A stretch of DNA of 64,000 nucleotides, from the NCBI GenBank assembly GCA_029215795.1, contig JARDYH010000003.1:106052609-106116608 (forward strand), written 5' to 3'. Below are positions 11,769 to 23,485 of this stretch, piece by piece. How positions within the stretch are numbered: the stretch's first letter is position 1; each line of letters begins with the position of its first letter. A model generated the notes under the pieces. The model was not told the origin of the DNA, made no database searches, and saw only the letters and a list, made by a program, of their open reading frames with translations. Both the position numbers and the translations under genes were made by a program. This DNA comes from Anniella stebbinsi (taxonomy: Eukaryota > Chordata > Lepidosauria > Squamata > Anniellidae).

Positions 11769-12084
11769 GGGTGACCAGATAAAATCCAGGTCAGGGCTCA
11801 TGTAACTTTAACAGTTGTAGAGAAAAGGGAATTTCAGCCAGTGTCATTTGTATGCAATTAGTTCCTGGTGCAATTCCCTCTTCATCACAACAGTTAAAGG
11901 TGCAGGCACTATATTAGAGTGACCATATACAAAAGAAGGCAGGGCCCCTGCAACTTTAACTGTTGTGATGAAGAGGGAATTTCACCAGGAACTAATTGCA
12001 TACAAATGACACTGGCTGAAATTCCCTTTTATCTACAACTGTTAAAGTTACATGAGCCCTGACCTGGATTTTATCTGGTCACCC
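11769..12084. mobile_element. palindromic TA-flanked miniature element, complete
   Basis: The ends GGGTGACCAGATAAAATCCA and the mirror GGATTTTATCTGGTCACCC are flanked by TA (11767-11768, 12085-12086). Each half is itself an inverted repeat, and the two halves face each other. No coding capacity. Confidence 0.8.
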
Positions 12085-12624
12085 TAAGTTAAAGGCATAT
12101 AAAGGGAGACGAAAAGAGCCATGGAGTTATTGCAGTTATGGAGATATGGATGTTCTATGGTCTCCAGTTTCTCTTTGTGGAATGGAGGATCTGGCACCAT
12201 GTATAACCCCATACCCCATCTGCTGTGCAATAGGGGTGGTAGGGAGGATTGGACTGCCTGCCAAGTGGATTTTTCCTTGAAGCCATCCATTGCTCTTCAG
12301 CCTTAAGAATATCAACGTGCAAAACGGCCATAAGGAAAATGTAGTCAGGTTGCCGGAAATAATCCACATTCTTCATTTCCCTAAAATGTACAATTTATGT
12401 ACATTTGTATTATTTTCCTACATGTGCATAATTTGTTCTGATTGCAATAAGTGGACTTGGGCAAAACCTAGATGGGGGAGGGACTGGAGTATTGAAGGGA
12501 AGGGTATGGAAAGGGTGATAGGAAAGCAGCTTGATTGCACTAGAATGCCTGGAAAGAAACAAGGGTCTCCACCCAGTGAACACTTGCTAGCTACCCTGAC
12601 ATTTCAGCCCCTTGCAGAATTTGC

Positions 12625-12625
<1 letters not shown>

Positions 12626-12670
<45 letters not shown>
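12626..12670 (+). repeat. (ATT)n microsatellite
   Basis: An uninterrupted ATT run. The isoleucine- and asparagine-repeat frames across it are artefacts. It may be the leftover tail of a LINE, but no LINE body is recognised next to it. Confidence 0.85.
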
Positions 12671-13387
12671 TGGAACCAAAGGAACCAGATACTTGGTTCT
12701 TCTAGCTAGCCAGCTTGGCTTAAACCAACACAATGAGAATATGCCAAGCTTATTTTTCACCTTACTTTCACCTGTGATTTGGCACATCTTGCTCTCTGCT
12801 CATGGTGCATGCAATTGGAGTGATGTGAACTGGTTTTTTAGTAGTATTTCTGATATGGAGGATCTCAACTGAAGGTGAAGCAGAGAACAAGATGGAATTT
12901 TGCTTCTTTTGGGGGGGGCAGTTCTACAGTAATTGCTAGTAGCCTGGCAATCCCCCTGCCCACGCAGAAATTTTCCTAAATTGAGCCATGCTGGCTAAAG
13001 TTGGAGCCCAGCTTTAGATGATTAAGTTTCATAAATTGTCTCACCTGCACAAAATTTCCTATATGTGTATGTATGTAAAAGGCATGTGTGTTTTGATAGA
13101 AAACAGCTAGGAGCCTCCACACCAAGGTGAGAGAACTGGAGCACTTGGACTAAAATATAGGTGGCATCGCTGAATCCTGGTGGTAAACTAAAACAGGTGG
13201 AATACAGACATCCCTGGATTTAAAAAAAGCCTACCAAAAGGATAGGGAGGTTGCTGGCAATGATGTTGCTCTGTATACGGAGAGATCCGTATACAGATCT
13301 AGAAAATGTAGGGGGAATAAACTCTGTAGAATCATTGTGAGTGGAATTAACAGAGCCGAAAAGTAAGTTAGTGCTGAGGGAGCCAGG

Positions 13388-13670
13388 GCCTGCAGGAGGA
13401 GGGGACCACCATCACCCCACCCAGGGAAGAAGGGGAGCTGCCTGCTGCTGCTGCTTGCTACCATCACCCCCTCTCCCTGTTGGACTGCTGCTGCTGCTGC
13501 TGAAGTGGACTGCCACGCCCTGCAGGACCAGGCCCCCAGGTACTCAGCCAGCTGCACCTGTCCCTCTCTTGGAAGAGGGATACATAAGCTGGGGTGTGCC
13601 TGCAGGAGGTGGGGACCACCATCATCCCACCCAGGGAAGAGGGAGAGCTGCCTGCTGCTGCCTACCTGTT
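13388..13670 (+). repeat. tandem monomers in LINE 5' UTR
   Basis: GCCTGCAGGAGG followed by GGGACCACCATCA occurs at 13388 and again at 13598, giving a 210-bp period. The second unit is cut short near 13670. Both units continue CCACCCAGGGAAGA and AGCTGCCTGCTGCTG. Repeated 5' monomers often carry the promoter of a LINE, but no promoter is proven here. Confidence 0.7.
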
Positions 13671-13847
13671 TGCTGTTGCTCTTTTTTTCTCCCTCTCTTC
13701 CCCCCCCCACCTTTTTCCCTGCTAGGCTTTTTCTGAGTCTTGAGCCATGTGCCTGGGAGGGAGGATACAGAGCCAAGTGGGGGGATTTGAGGGGACCCCA
13801 ATCAGTGTAGTGATGGGTAGAGGGAGATATGGCATTGTGCGGAGGAC

Positions 13848-14819
13848 GTGCCAGGTAAGGGGAATGTGGCTCAGACAGTTAATGGCTGTGCCATGTTCCA
13901 GTCCTCCTCGCAACCACAGGTTTGTTGGTTGCCCTATCAGCCAGCCCTCGGGACTCCGGATGCTGCTTTTATAGGACATAATAAGACCTCCCTCATCCAC
14001 GACTTAATTGTGGACGAGGCAGCCGATCTGGCATGTATAACTGAGACCTGGCTGGGTGAGCAGGGAGGAGTTAGCCTCTCCCAGTTACGCCCACCAGGAT
14101 ATTTGGCTCAGCATCAGGGTAGACCTGAGGGCCTGGGAGGGGGGGGGTTTGCTGTGATCTATAGGAACTCCATCTCCCTCTGCAGGCTCCCTGTCCATGT
14201 GACTACTGGTCTGGAGTGTTTGCACCTTGTGTTGGGTCAGCAGGACAGATTAGGGATTCTGTTGGCATACCGCCCACCCTGCTGCTCAACAGACTCCCTA
14301 GGTGAGCTTACGGAGATGGTCTCGGGTGTACTGCTGAGATCCCCCAGACTGTTGGTTCTGGGGGATGTCAACATTTACGCTGAGGGCACCTTATCCGGGG
14401 CAACTCAGAATTTCATGGTCTCCATGACAACCATGGGACTGTCCCAATATGCCATCGGCCCAACGCATGTAGCAGGGCATGCTCTAGACCTGGTTTTCGC
14501 AACTGGACATGGAGATGGTGATCTGAAAGTAGAGGACTTTACATCAGTCCCTTTTGTATGGTCAGATCACTGCTTGCTGAAGTTTAGACTTACAGTGGCT
14601 TTTCCCCTCTGCAAGGGTGGGGGACTCATTAAGATGGTCCGCCCCCGGAGGCTAATGGATCCGGATGGTTTCCAGAGGGCTCTGGGGAGTTCCCTGGCTG
14701 ATAGGGCTGGCTCTCCTGTCGAAACCCTGGTTGATCTGTGGAATGCAGAAATAACCGGGACAGTTGACACGATTGCTCCTGAGCACCCTCTCCTGTGTAG
14801 AGCTCGTACGGCTCCATGA
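13848..14819 (+). pseudogene. L2-A endonuclease domain (apurinic-type)
   Basis: This open frame of 323 codons encodes the LINE endonuclease that nicks target DNA to start reverse transcription. Visible blocks, in order, are ITETWL (about residues 64-69), GGGFAVIYR, LAYRPP, LVLGDVN (the GDxN metal-site block), GPTHVAGHALDLV and WSDHCLLKF (the SDH block that holds the catalytic histidine). The N-terminal 40 or so residues look like spurious read-in from the 5' UTR. A TGA at 14817-14819 interrupts the frame, which then continues in the same frame at 14841 with YTPELRAMKQ-type linker sequence. The stop is therefore a point mutation in a longer protein. Confidence 0.8.
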
Positions 14820-14840
14820 TATACCCCAGAGCTGAGAGCA

Positions 14841-16749
14841 ATGAAACAAAATAGGAGACGGCTTGAGGGCAGATGGAGACGAACTCCTGATGGATGCAAT
14901 CAAACACTGGTAAGTGCCTACATTAAGGTATATTCAGGGGCAGTGAGGGGGGCAAAAGAGCAATACTTTGCTGCCACTATCAAATCATCAATCTGCCACC
15001 CAGCGGAGCTTTTCAGAGTTGTCCGGGGGCTATTACGTGCCGGCCATCTGAGGCCCGCTGTACTGAATTTGCTAGGCACTTCCAGAATAAAATCTTGGAC
15101 ATCCGCCAGGACTTAGACTCCAGTGTTATAGCAGGTGAATCTAGCGAGGTGTCCAGAGCACAGCCTTGTCCTGTTTTCTTGGATGAGTTTCAGTTGATAC
15201 AGCTCGAGGATGTCGACAAGGTGCTTTGACAGGTTCGTGCAACCACCTCTGTACTGGATCCTTGCCTCTCTTGGCTAATAAAAGCTAGCAGGGATGGAAC
15301 AGCCGGCTGGGCCAGGGAAGTGATTAATGCCTCTCTACGAGAGGGAGTGGTCCCAGGCCGTTTGAAGGAGGTGGTAGTGAGACCACTCCTGAAGAAATCT
15401 TCCCTAGACCCCAAAAATCTTAATAACTATAGACCCGTGGCAAATATTCCATTCCTGGGCAAGGTCCTTGAGCGAGTGGTTGTGAGCCAGCTCCAGACAC
15501 TCTTGGATGAGACTGATTATCTGGATCCATTTCAGTCCGGCTTCAGGCCTGGTTTTGGCACGGAAACAGCCTTGGTCGCCCTGTATGATGACCTATGTCG
15601 GGAGAAAGACAGGGGGAGTATGACTCCGTTGATTCTCCTTGATCTTTCAGTGGCTTTCGATACCATCGACCATGGTATCCTTCTGGGACGACTGGCTGAG
15701 ATGGGAGTAGGAGGCACTACATTGCAGTGGTTCCACTCCTACTTGGCGGGGCGGCTCCAGAAGGGGGACATTGCTCGGCCCTGTGGATTCTCCAGTATGG
15801 GGTCCCTCAGGGGTCAGTCTTGTCCCCCATGCTGTTCAACATCTGCATGAAACCATTGGGAGCGGTCATCCAGAGTTTTGGAATGCGTTGTCATCAGTAC
15901 GCTGATGACACACAACTCTATTTCTCCTTTTCATCTTCAGCAGGTGAGGCTGTGGATGTGCTGAACCAGTGCCTGGCTGCGACAATGGACTGGATGAGGG
16001 CTAAGAAACTGAAACTCAATCCAGACAAGACTGAGATGCTGTTAGTGGGGGGTTCTGCTGACCGGATGGATGGTGTTCAACCTGTTCTTGATGGGGTTGC
16101 ACTCCTCCTGAAGGAGCAGGTTCGTAGCTTGGGGGTTCTCCTAGAATCATCTCTGTCACTTGAGGCTCAAGTGGCCTCAGTGGCACGGAGTGCCTTCTAC
16201 CAACTTCGGTTGGTGGCCCAGCTACGCCCCTATCTGGACAGGGATAACCTGGCTTCAGTTGTCTATGCTCTGGTAATCTCTAAATTGGATTACTGCAATG
16301 CACTCTACATGGGGCTGCCTTTGAAGATGGTTCAGAAGCTGCAGCTTGTGCAAAATGCAGCGGCCAGAGTGATAACAGGAACCAGAAGGTTCAAGCATAT
16401 AAGACCTACTCTGGCCCGCTTGCATTGGCTGCCTATACGTTTCCGAGCCCAATTAATGTTGCTGGTTCTAACCTATAAAGCCTTACACGGCTTGGGACCA
16501 CAATACCTGATGGAACGCCTCTCCCAACACGAACCTACCCGTACACTACGATCTACATCTAAGGTCCTCCTCCGGTTGCCTACTCCGAGGGAAGCATGGA
16601 GGATGGCAACAAGGGAGAGGGCCTGTTCAGTGGTGGCCACCCAATTATGGAATGATCTCCCCGACGAGGCTCGCCTGGCGCCAACATTGTTATCTTTTCG
16701 GCACCAGGTCAAGACTTTCCTCTTCTCCCAGGCATTTAACAGCATATGA
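14841..16749 (+). pseudogene. L2-A reverse transcriptase, frameshifted
   Basis: The RT follows the endonuclease and is split over several frames. The linker runs 14841-15116, then changes frame and meets a TGA near 15227. The fingers and palm at 15320-15850 show NYRPVANIPFLGKVLERVV, FQSGFRPGFGTETAL and LLDLSVAFDTIDHG (first catalytic Asp). The rest at 15727-16749 shows YGVPQGSVLSP and QYADDTQLY (catalytic YADD at residues 58-61), then the LHWLPIRFR, TYKALHGLGPQY and LWNDLPDEARLAPT blocks. The shift near 15762 is explained by a 10-bp deletion relative to the copy at 38141-39484. The catalytic residues are intact but the protein cannot be made in one piece. Confidence 0.85.
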
Positions 16750-17221
16750 TGAGAGTTTTGTGTCTTTGTGTTGTTGTTGTTGTGCTTTGACCCAGAAGGA
16801 TATTGTAATTTTAACTTGTTTTTAAGCTTTATGGTTTTAAATTTTATATATCGGTGTTTTTAATGTTCAATGTTTTTAATTTTTGTAAACCGCCCAGAGA
16901 GCTTTGGCTATGGAGCGGTATATAAATGGAATAAAATAAATAAATAAAATTTTTCCACCCCAAGCCCAGCCAGCCAGCCCTACTGTTAGGCAGCCTGAGG
17001 CATTCAGCTCAGGAAGTTGTTTTGGGGCATCATGAAAACAGTGACTTATTATTTAATTCATTATTGTTGGGTTTATATTCCACAGGGAGAGACAGTTGTG
17101 GGATTTTGAGCCTCAGGTGCCAAAATAACTTGGTCAGTTTTGTTATTATGCAACTTGATGGGGAGGGGGTTATGCACTTCCTATCCCCCACCCCAACCCT
17201 GGCAACAAAAGCTTTGAGGGT

Positions 17222-17471
17222 GATTGTGGAACAAAGAAAGAAATCAGGAAGCCAGATTCCAGCTGGACATCAGGAAAAACTTCCTGACTGTTAGAACCAA
17301 TGACCTAGGGAGGGGGTGGGCTCTCCCACATTAGAGGCATTCAAGAGGCAGCTAGACAACCATCTGTCAGGGATGCTTTAAGGTGGATTCCTGCATTGAC
17401 CAGAGGGTTGGACTCAATGGCCTTATAGGTCCCTTTCAACTCTACTATTCTATGATTCTATGATTCTATGA
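17222..17471 (+). mobile_element. CR1 LINE 3' end with octamer tail
   Basis: The motifs GACATCAGGAAAAACTTCCT, GGCAGCTAGACAACCATCTG and GGTTGGACTCAATGGCC are followed by ATTCTATGATTCTATGATTC. The tandem ATTCTATG tail is the hallmark 3' end of CR1. The copy is strongly 5' truncated and has no coding part. Confidence 0.9.
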
Positions 17472-17599
17472 AATGTTGTTATGATGAGGCATTGTAAGTA
17501 CCCTCATATCAGCTGGGTGCATGTATGTTCAAATAGTTCCAAAGAACCAGACTTTCCACATGTGATGAACGGCTGTACCTCAGAACAGTTAGTAATATA

Positions 17600-17914
17600 G
17601 GCTGACCATATGAAAAGGAGGACAGGGCTCATGTAACTTTAACAGTTGTAGAGAAAAGGGAATTTCAACCAGTGTCATTTGTATGCAATTAGTTCCTGGT
17701 GAAATTCCCTCTTCATCACAACAGTTAAAGTTGCAGGGGACCTGCCTTCTTTGTATATGGTCACTCTAGTATAGTGCCTGCATCTTTAACTGTTGTGATG
17801 AAGAGGGAATTTCACCAGGAACTAATTGCATACAAATGACACTGGCTGAAATTCCCTTTTCTCTACAACTCTTAAAGTTACATGAGCCCTGTCCTCCTTT
17901 TCATATGGTCAGCC
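17600..17914. mobile_element. palindromic TA-flanked miniature element, best copy
   Basis: The ends GGCTGACCATATGAAAAGGA and its mirror TCCTTTTCATATGGTCAGCC are flanked by TA (17598-17599, 17915-17916). The whole 315 bp folds back on itself. The left half also folds alone, because GACCATATGAAAAGG is mirrored by the CTTTGTATATGGTC stretch before the centre. TA flanks suggest a Tc1/mariner-like transposase, but no such gene is in the window. Confidence 0.8.
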
Positions 17915-18116
17915 TAAGTAATAGAATCATATCGAAGGGACATTGTGATTTGTGATAAGCCAGAGTTACGCTCAAAGTGTGGTGGTGCTCCTGACCAGGC
18001 AGATTAAGTGGCTTTCATACTTCTTCCCTTCACATTTCCACATAGACATGTCCACTGAAGAACCGCTAAGCATATGTCAACTCCTTGCATAGAACACCTT
18101 GCATAGTTCAACTGGT

Positions 18117-18229
18117 GAAGTCAAGCAGGTCCGGCCTGGTTGGGAGACAGCTTGGGAACCATATGTAAGCCCCACTGAACCTTTGAAGTTCAAAGATGGG
18201 GCTCAGGCCTGAAATTTAAAATAATAATA
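18117..18229 (+). mobile_element. 5S rRNA-derived SINE or 5S pseudogene fragment
   Basis: GAAGTCAAGCAGGTCCGGCC, then TGGTTGGGAGACAGCTTGGG and AACCATATG, follow the internal control region and 3' half of 5S rRNA (AAGCTAAGCAGG..GCCTGG..GGGAGACCGCCTGGGAATACC). The piece that normally lies between GGTTAG and GATGGGAGAC is deleted. A trailing AAAATAATAATATT at 18217-18230 resembles a SINE tail, which favours a 5S-type SINE over a simple gene relic. Confidence 0.55.
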
Positions 18230-20430
18230 TTGCTTTCTGCTGTTCCAGAGATCATAATCACAGATGATATTTTGCTGCCACTGACTCTGGCTTTAATGAA
18301 GAGCAATTGCTTAGTCTAATCAAAAGAGAGCGAAAGCATATATTTTAAAACCCCAAAGTATTCTCACGTAATGATGCACATAGGCAGCACTTTTTAAAGT
18401 GGCTAAACTTCTTCAGTGAACAGCCTGGGTGCACCTGTGCAACAGCTGGATCTAATTTGTGGAGGACTGTACGTTTGAAGCTATTGCTGGATTTCAGGCT
18501 GGAAACGAAATAGTGCTCCGCCCTGGCATATTTCAATCCGCAAACTACTTTAACATTTCAGAGGGGAAAGAACAATCCTATTCTGTGGCTGAAGAAATCC
18601 ATAGAAGATTTATGTGTTGTTGGGGAGTTTTGTAAAATTCTACCAGGAGGAAAAAAATTAAAAGAGATCACACATCCAGACTTCTTCTTCTTCTGCTTCT
18701 GCTTCTGCTGCTGCTGCTTCTGCTTCTGCTGCTTCTTCTGCTTCTGCTTTTTTAAAAACGAACTGAGAATCTCAGTTGACTGAAGGAAGTAGTGGAAAAG
18801 GAGTCTTATAAAAGTCAATAGCAGTTAGAGAGTTAGGCATATGGGGGAGGGGGCTCCAGTAGCAATGAGGTCATCTACACTGAGTGCTGAAGTGAAGCTC
18901 TATCCTCCAGTCACACAGGTTTACTTACTCATCTCAACCGTAGAAAACAGCAAGGGCCAAAGCACACCATGCTGATGATTTGGGTTGATAGCCTGCCATC
19001 TCAAACTGTTGGGATCAGGTTACCAATTAGGAGAGGCAGCGTTTCAGACCAGATAGGATTGCTCCTCCAGAGCACTTATATTTCTGGCCAACTTACTGGG
19101 TCTACACATTTAGACATAATGGAAAAATATGATTTCCTGCTATGCCATTAAGCCTGCAAGAGCCTTGGACTCCTGCTCTCCCCTGTCCCTATTTTCTTCC
19201 TCTTTCATGGTGAAGAGGAGAAAATATAAAGCTTTCACATCTGGTTTAATCAAACTACAGTCTCCATTACATCTGAACTGGGTTTGATTCTGATTGCTTC
19301 TCACCAGCTACAGTTTTTAGCATGAAATCACTGGACCCATGTTAAAAAGCATGGGAGATGGAACAGATACCTGCAATGCCCCACTGGGAAGAGCAGGAGT
19401 CTCCCAGCACCACTTTCTGGAATCTCTCAACAACTGATCTGCCTGAGGTATTTGAAAACCATTTGGGTCAGGTATCAGACCACCTTCATGGGTCTACCAT
19501 TCCTGCACAGATCAGCAGTCATATTTGTTAAGAGAGTGATTCCTACCTACCAAAAGGGATGTAACCCACATGCAGGGTGCAGAGCATGCATTGGGATAGG
19601 GCTGTTGTAGCCATGGGAGCCACGGACTCCTGAGCTATCCTTATATCTACTGAAAAGGCATCAACATGTAACTATCGTCCTGAGGATCTTCACAACCATG
19701 TCCTACACCACAAGTGTTAGGCAGCAGGATGGTCCAAAGGAAAAAAGAATTCCCAGACTATCTTGTGTATCCTGAGTCAAGAACATACATTCCATATATG
19801 GGCCATGACCACAACAGACTGATGTCATCTTCCTTATAAACCACGCCAAGACTCCTTTCCTTCGTACTTTCCCCGTGCTGCTCCTGAACCAAGAGCCCAG
19901 CTGGCAACAATTAGGTCAATAGAGCCCATCCCTTCCACTGTCTGGCGAGTCCTCTGTTACACACAGCAGCTTCACCTGGCATTAAAAAGGAACCGTTTTG
20001 GTGTGTGGCCGGCATGTCTCTCTCGGTGATGCAGTCTGGGAAGTGGACCAAAACAGTTCCCAATTGCCTGAACCCTTTTCCACAGTAATGGCCTCTGCCA
20101 CTCCCATCATCATATCTCCCCCTCCTAATATTCAAACCAGTTGAGGAGCCAGCACCAGTTCCAGAATCCTCCAAGCATGCAGGACACGCACCAACGAAAT
20201 CTCTACCCTCACAAGTGACCAGAAACATAAAGCAGCACAGCAATGTTTAAAAATGTACAATATATAATGATGTTAAAATAATAGTAAAAACTATCCTTTC
20301 TTCTGTCCTTGTGGAAGGAACTGGGCTCATTAGTTTTTACTGGGGTGGGGCAAAAACTTTCATGCTAGTTCACCCACTATCACCGTATAAAAGCGTAGTG
20401 AGTGGTTCGCCTCCAAACCCATGGGAATGC
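18230..20430. other. intergenic, no recognised gene
   Basis: This block holds a TTC/TGC hexamer-rich tract at about 18681-18751 and otherwise apparently unique sequence. The small frames have no domain I recognise. Confidence 0.4.
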
Positions 20431-20435
20431 CCTAA

Positions 20436-20752
20436 AACAAGGGGGAGGAAATGTTTTGAGTCTGAGGACCACATCCCTCCTCCATGGACAACTTGACAGG
20501 AGCCAGAGGCAAAAGTGGGCGATTGTGGAGGCAAACGTAGGCAGGGCATTAACTCACACAAACGTTTGGGAGCATCTGCCTGTGGAGTGCCCAAGACCGG
20601 TGCAATGATTAAAAAGGAAAAAAGCTAAAAGCAAACAAAGGCAAGGCACACCAGTAGGGGGCATGGCTGAGGTGAGGGGGGCTGGCAGTCCAGGCTGAGA
20701 GGCATGGTGGTCTGGATGTGGCCTGCAGACTACAGAATCTCCACTGTTGCCC
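20436..20752. mobile_element. possible hAT-type miniature element, decayed
   Basis: The stretches TTTGAGTCTGAGGACCACAT, GCCAGAGGCAAAAGTGGGCG and, near the end, GGTCTGGATGTGGCCTGCAG resemble a dispersed family whose ends read CAGGGGTGGGGAA. Here the termini are eroded and no target duplication was found. Confidence 0.35.
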
Positions 20753-21451
20753 TAAAGGCTGCCCAACGACCCAAAGGCCTGTTGGGTTACCTCTCAGGGT
20801 GGCAACGTGCCAGAAAGAGCAAGTGCCAAGACATGGGTTCCAGTTTTATAGCCTAGCCGAGACTGTTCCTTTTAGATGAGAGGCTGACTTCTTCTGAGTC
20901 ATAGGCACAGGCAAAAGTCCAAACCCCAGTTTGATAGTAGATTGGTCTCCACAGGAGTTGGCTGGTCTCTTCAGGAGAAGTTGACTCCAGAGCAGTAGGC
21001 AGACAGGGCAATCCCTTGCACAGTTGTCTCTCAGGGGCCGCTGGTGGTGATTCTCAATTTACAACCTAGCCCAGGGGATGACATTTTCTTGTCTCTGATG
21101 ACTACCTTGGTAGCCTGAATTCATAGGGATTCAAACAGTAGCACAACTAGCAGTTAGAATTGGTAGCAAATGCTGCATCAGGGTGTCTTTGTCTCAATGC
21201 TTGAATCCATCTGTCAGCGCTCTCTTTAGATTAAAATTAAATGTTCGGCAGACTTGGAAGGGGGAGGTTAGCCTGCAATCCACATCTCTGTGCACAATCC
21301 TTTCAAAAAAGCAGGAGTAAACTATTCAGAAGAGTTCTACAAACTTTTGCAAGGTTATGGAATGATCCAGGCAACTCAAAGTGGAATTTGCAGCTGAGGT
21401 GGAGCCAAATTACATGATCAGCAGATTCATGTAGCACAGCTCTGTTGGATT

Positions 21452-21530
21452 GTTATTATTATTATTATTATTTATTACACTTATATACCACCCCATAGCC
21501 AAAGCTCTCTGGGCGGTTTACAAAAAAATG
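21452..21530 (-). mobile_element. L2-A LINE 3' tail
   Basis: An ATT-rich tail is followed by CCCCATAGCCAAAGCTCTCT and GGGCGGTTTACAA, the reverse complement of the 16885-16925 end of L2-A. Confidence 0.85.
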
Positions 21531-22533
21531 TTCTAATTCAGAATGCATATTTCAAGGTTCCGCTAAACAACAACAACGTACCCTGAAAATTCACATGCCC
21601 TACAGATGAGCTCTAACCTAGCCTTCTCCCTCACATGCTATTTCTGTATGAGTTCATGTATTTTCTTTTTAATGGGAGGAGCATTCAGTGTGGCATCCTG
21701 TTCATATGGCATGCACTTCTGTGATACACTACTGTTGACCTGAAACAGGCCCTCATTCATTGGGCACCATTCCTGTGACTACTGCCCCAGCAAATCAAGC
21801 CAGCCTTCCCCAGTGCAGCTGACCCACCTCACACAGTAAAAGGCACACCATCTAGAGCTAGCCAGGGGGACCAGGAAGTTGAAGAGAAATGAGAGAAAGA
21901 GCAGGAAGGTGTAGGGTTTTCTACATACTTTACAAACCCAATTTCCTGCTTCTTAGGAGGACAGCAGGCAAGAGTGGTGATGTAGAAGAAATGCATCACA
22001 GAGCCAAGGCACAAGCAAGCAGCAGATCTAGACTTGCTTAGTGTACACAGATGTCTGGAGATACTGACCCAGGACAACCCTGGAATTCCACTTTGTTGGA
22101 GTGAAATCTAGAGAAGAAGACCAAAGCCGGTGCACTAGGAGGTCCAGAGGACCACCAAGTGAGCAAACTTAGGAACACCACCATTGTCTCTACTTTGTTA
22201 TTTCCCTTATATTTTCTGCTCTCTCTTGAAGCGAGGCTGTTGCTACTATAAAATACCAGAGGCTCTACTGTGCAAAGCTCCCAGCTGATTGCTACGTGAC
22301 CCTGCTAAGTGGGGCACCATGGGGCTGCAATCAAAAGGAAACTCCAGATGTGTCCCTACTTTGATGCTCTCTGGTCCTGTGAAGTGCATCTCCGGGCTCT
22401 GGCAGATGCACCCCAAATGCTTCGTCTGAAGCCTAAAGCAGTCCAGTACCACAAGAGCTGCACTATATGAAAATGCTGATCATTTAGTTCAGCTACTAAT
22501 CAGCTGCAAAAGATGATGACTACCAGAAAAACC

Positions 22534-22538
<5 letters not shown>

Positions 22539-22572
<34 letters not shown>

Positions 22573-23485
22573 TATTATTATTATTTATAACCCGCCTCTC
22601 CCTACAGGATCGAGGCGGGGAACACAATGCAAATACAAGCATGACAAAGTTAAAAATTTTAAAAACAAGAGAAACACATCATTAAAACATTTAAAATTCA
22701 TCCGGCTAGGCCTGCCGGAAGAGAACAGTCTTCATGACTCTCTTAAATTCATGAAGACTGCCAATTTATCTAACCTCCTCCGGCAGACCATTCCATAGTC
22801 TGGGAGCCATAGAAGAGAAGGTCCTCTGGGTAACACTCGCCAGCCTAGTTCTGGCTGGCTTGAGTACGTTCTTCCCAGAGGACCTAAGAGTGCGGGGCGG
22901 ATTGTACGGGAGATGGCGATCCCGTAGGTAGCCTGGGCCCAAACCATGTAGGGCTTTAAAGGTAATAACCAACACTTCATACTTTGCCCGGAAACTGACC
23001 GGCAGCCAGTGAAGTGATTTTAAAACTGGTGTAATGTGGTCACCCCTAGGTGTACCGGTGACCAACCTGGCTGCCATATTTTGAACAAGTTGAAGTTTCC
23101 GGACTAGGCACAAAGGTAGCCCTATGTACAGCGCATTGTAGAAGTCAAGCCTCGAAGTTACCAGCGCGTGCACTACCGTCTTTAGGTCTTCCAACTCTAG
23201 GAAGGGGCGCAGCTGGCGTATCAGCCGAAGCTGATAGTAGGCACTCCTGGCCGTCGCATCTATCTGAGCTGTCATCTGGAGCGACGGATCCAGGAGTACC
23301 CCCAAGCTGTGAACACAGTCTTTCAGGGGGGGGTGTAACCCCATCCAGAACTGGTTGACACACCTCCAAACCCAGGTTGTGGCCTTTGACAGTAAGCACC
23401 TCCGTCTTGTCTGGATTCAGCTTCAGTTTGTTTTTCCTCATCCAGCCCATTACCGCTTCCAAGCATTCATTCAGAGGAGACACAC
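22539..23485 (-). mobile_element. L2-B: second L2-like LINE, 5' truncated
   Basis: The 3' end at low coordinates has an ATT tail followed by CCCGCCTCTCCCTACAGGAT and CGAGGCGGGGAAC, a stem-forming motif that defines this family here (also at 29009, 34021, 41005 and 57361). Minus-strand frames encode the RT thumb and C-terminal part: LNECLEAVMGWMRKNKLKLN then PDKTEVLTV; after a frameshift in the G run at 23328-23336 come LGVLLDPSLQ, ALHGLGPGYLRDR and APRLWNGLPEEVR. The copy starts within the RT core, downstream of the YADD block. Confidence 0.85.

Larger units (their letters stand above)
13340..16955 (+). mobile_element. L2-A: nearly full-length broken L2-like LINE
   Basis: This is a non-LTR retrotransposon with its usual parts in order: a GC-rich 5' UTR with two repeat units (13388-13597 and 13598 to about 13670), an AP-type endonuclease, a reverse transcriptase, and a 3' UTR with TTGTAAACCGCCCAGAGAGC ending in AAATAAATAAAT. 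The order and motifs fit the L2/CR1 branch; I assign L2-like mainly from the AT-rich tail repeat rather than an ATTCTATGA tail. The coding frame is broken several times (see the two parts listed separately). Further copies are at 38141-39484 and, as tails only, at 6168-6240 and 21452-21530. The 5' boundary is approximate. Confidence 0.8.

Noticed and set aside
13231..13776. Minus-strand 181-codon and plus-strand 131-codon frames
   Set aside because: They arise from the repeated GC-rich 5' UTR of the L2-A LINE, where CTG and TGC runs leave several frames open.
18117..18172. Possible functional 5S rRNA gene
   Set aside because: The 5' half is absent and there is an internal deletion.
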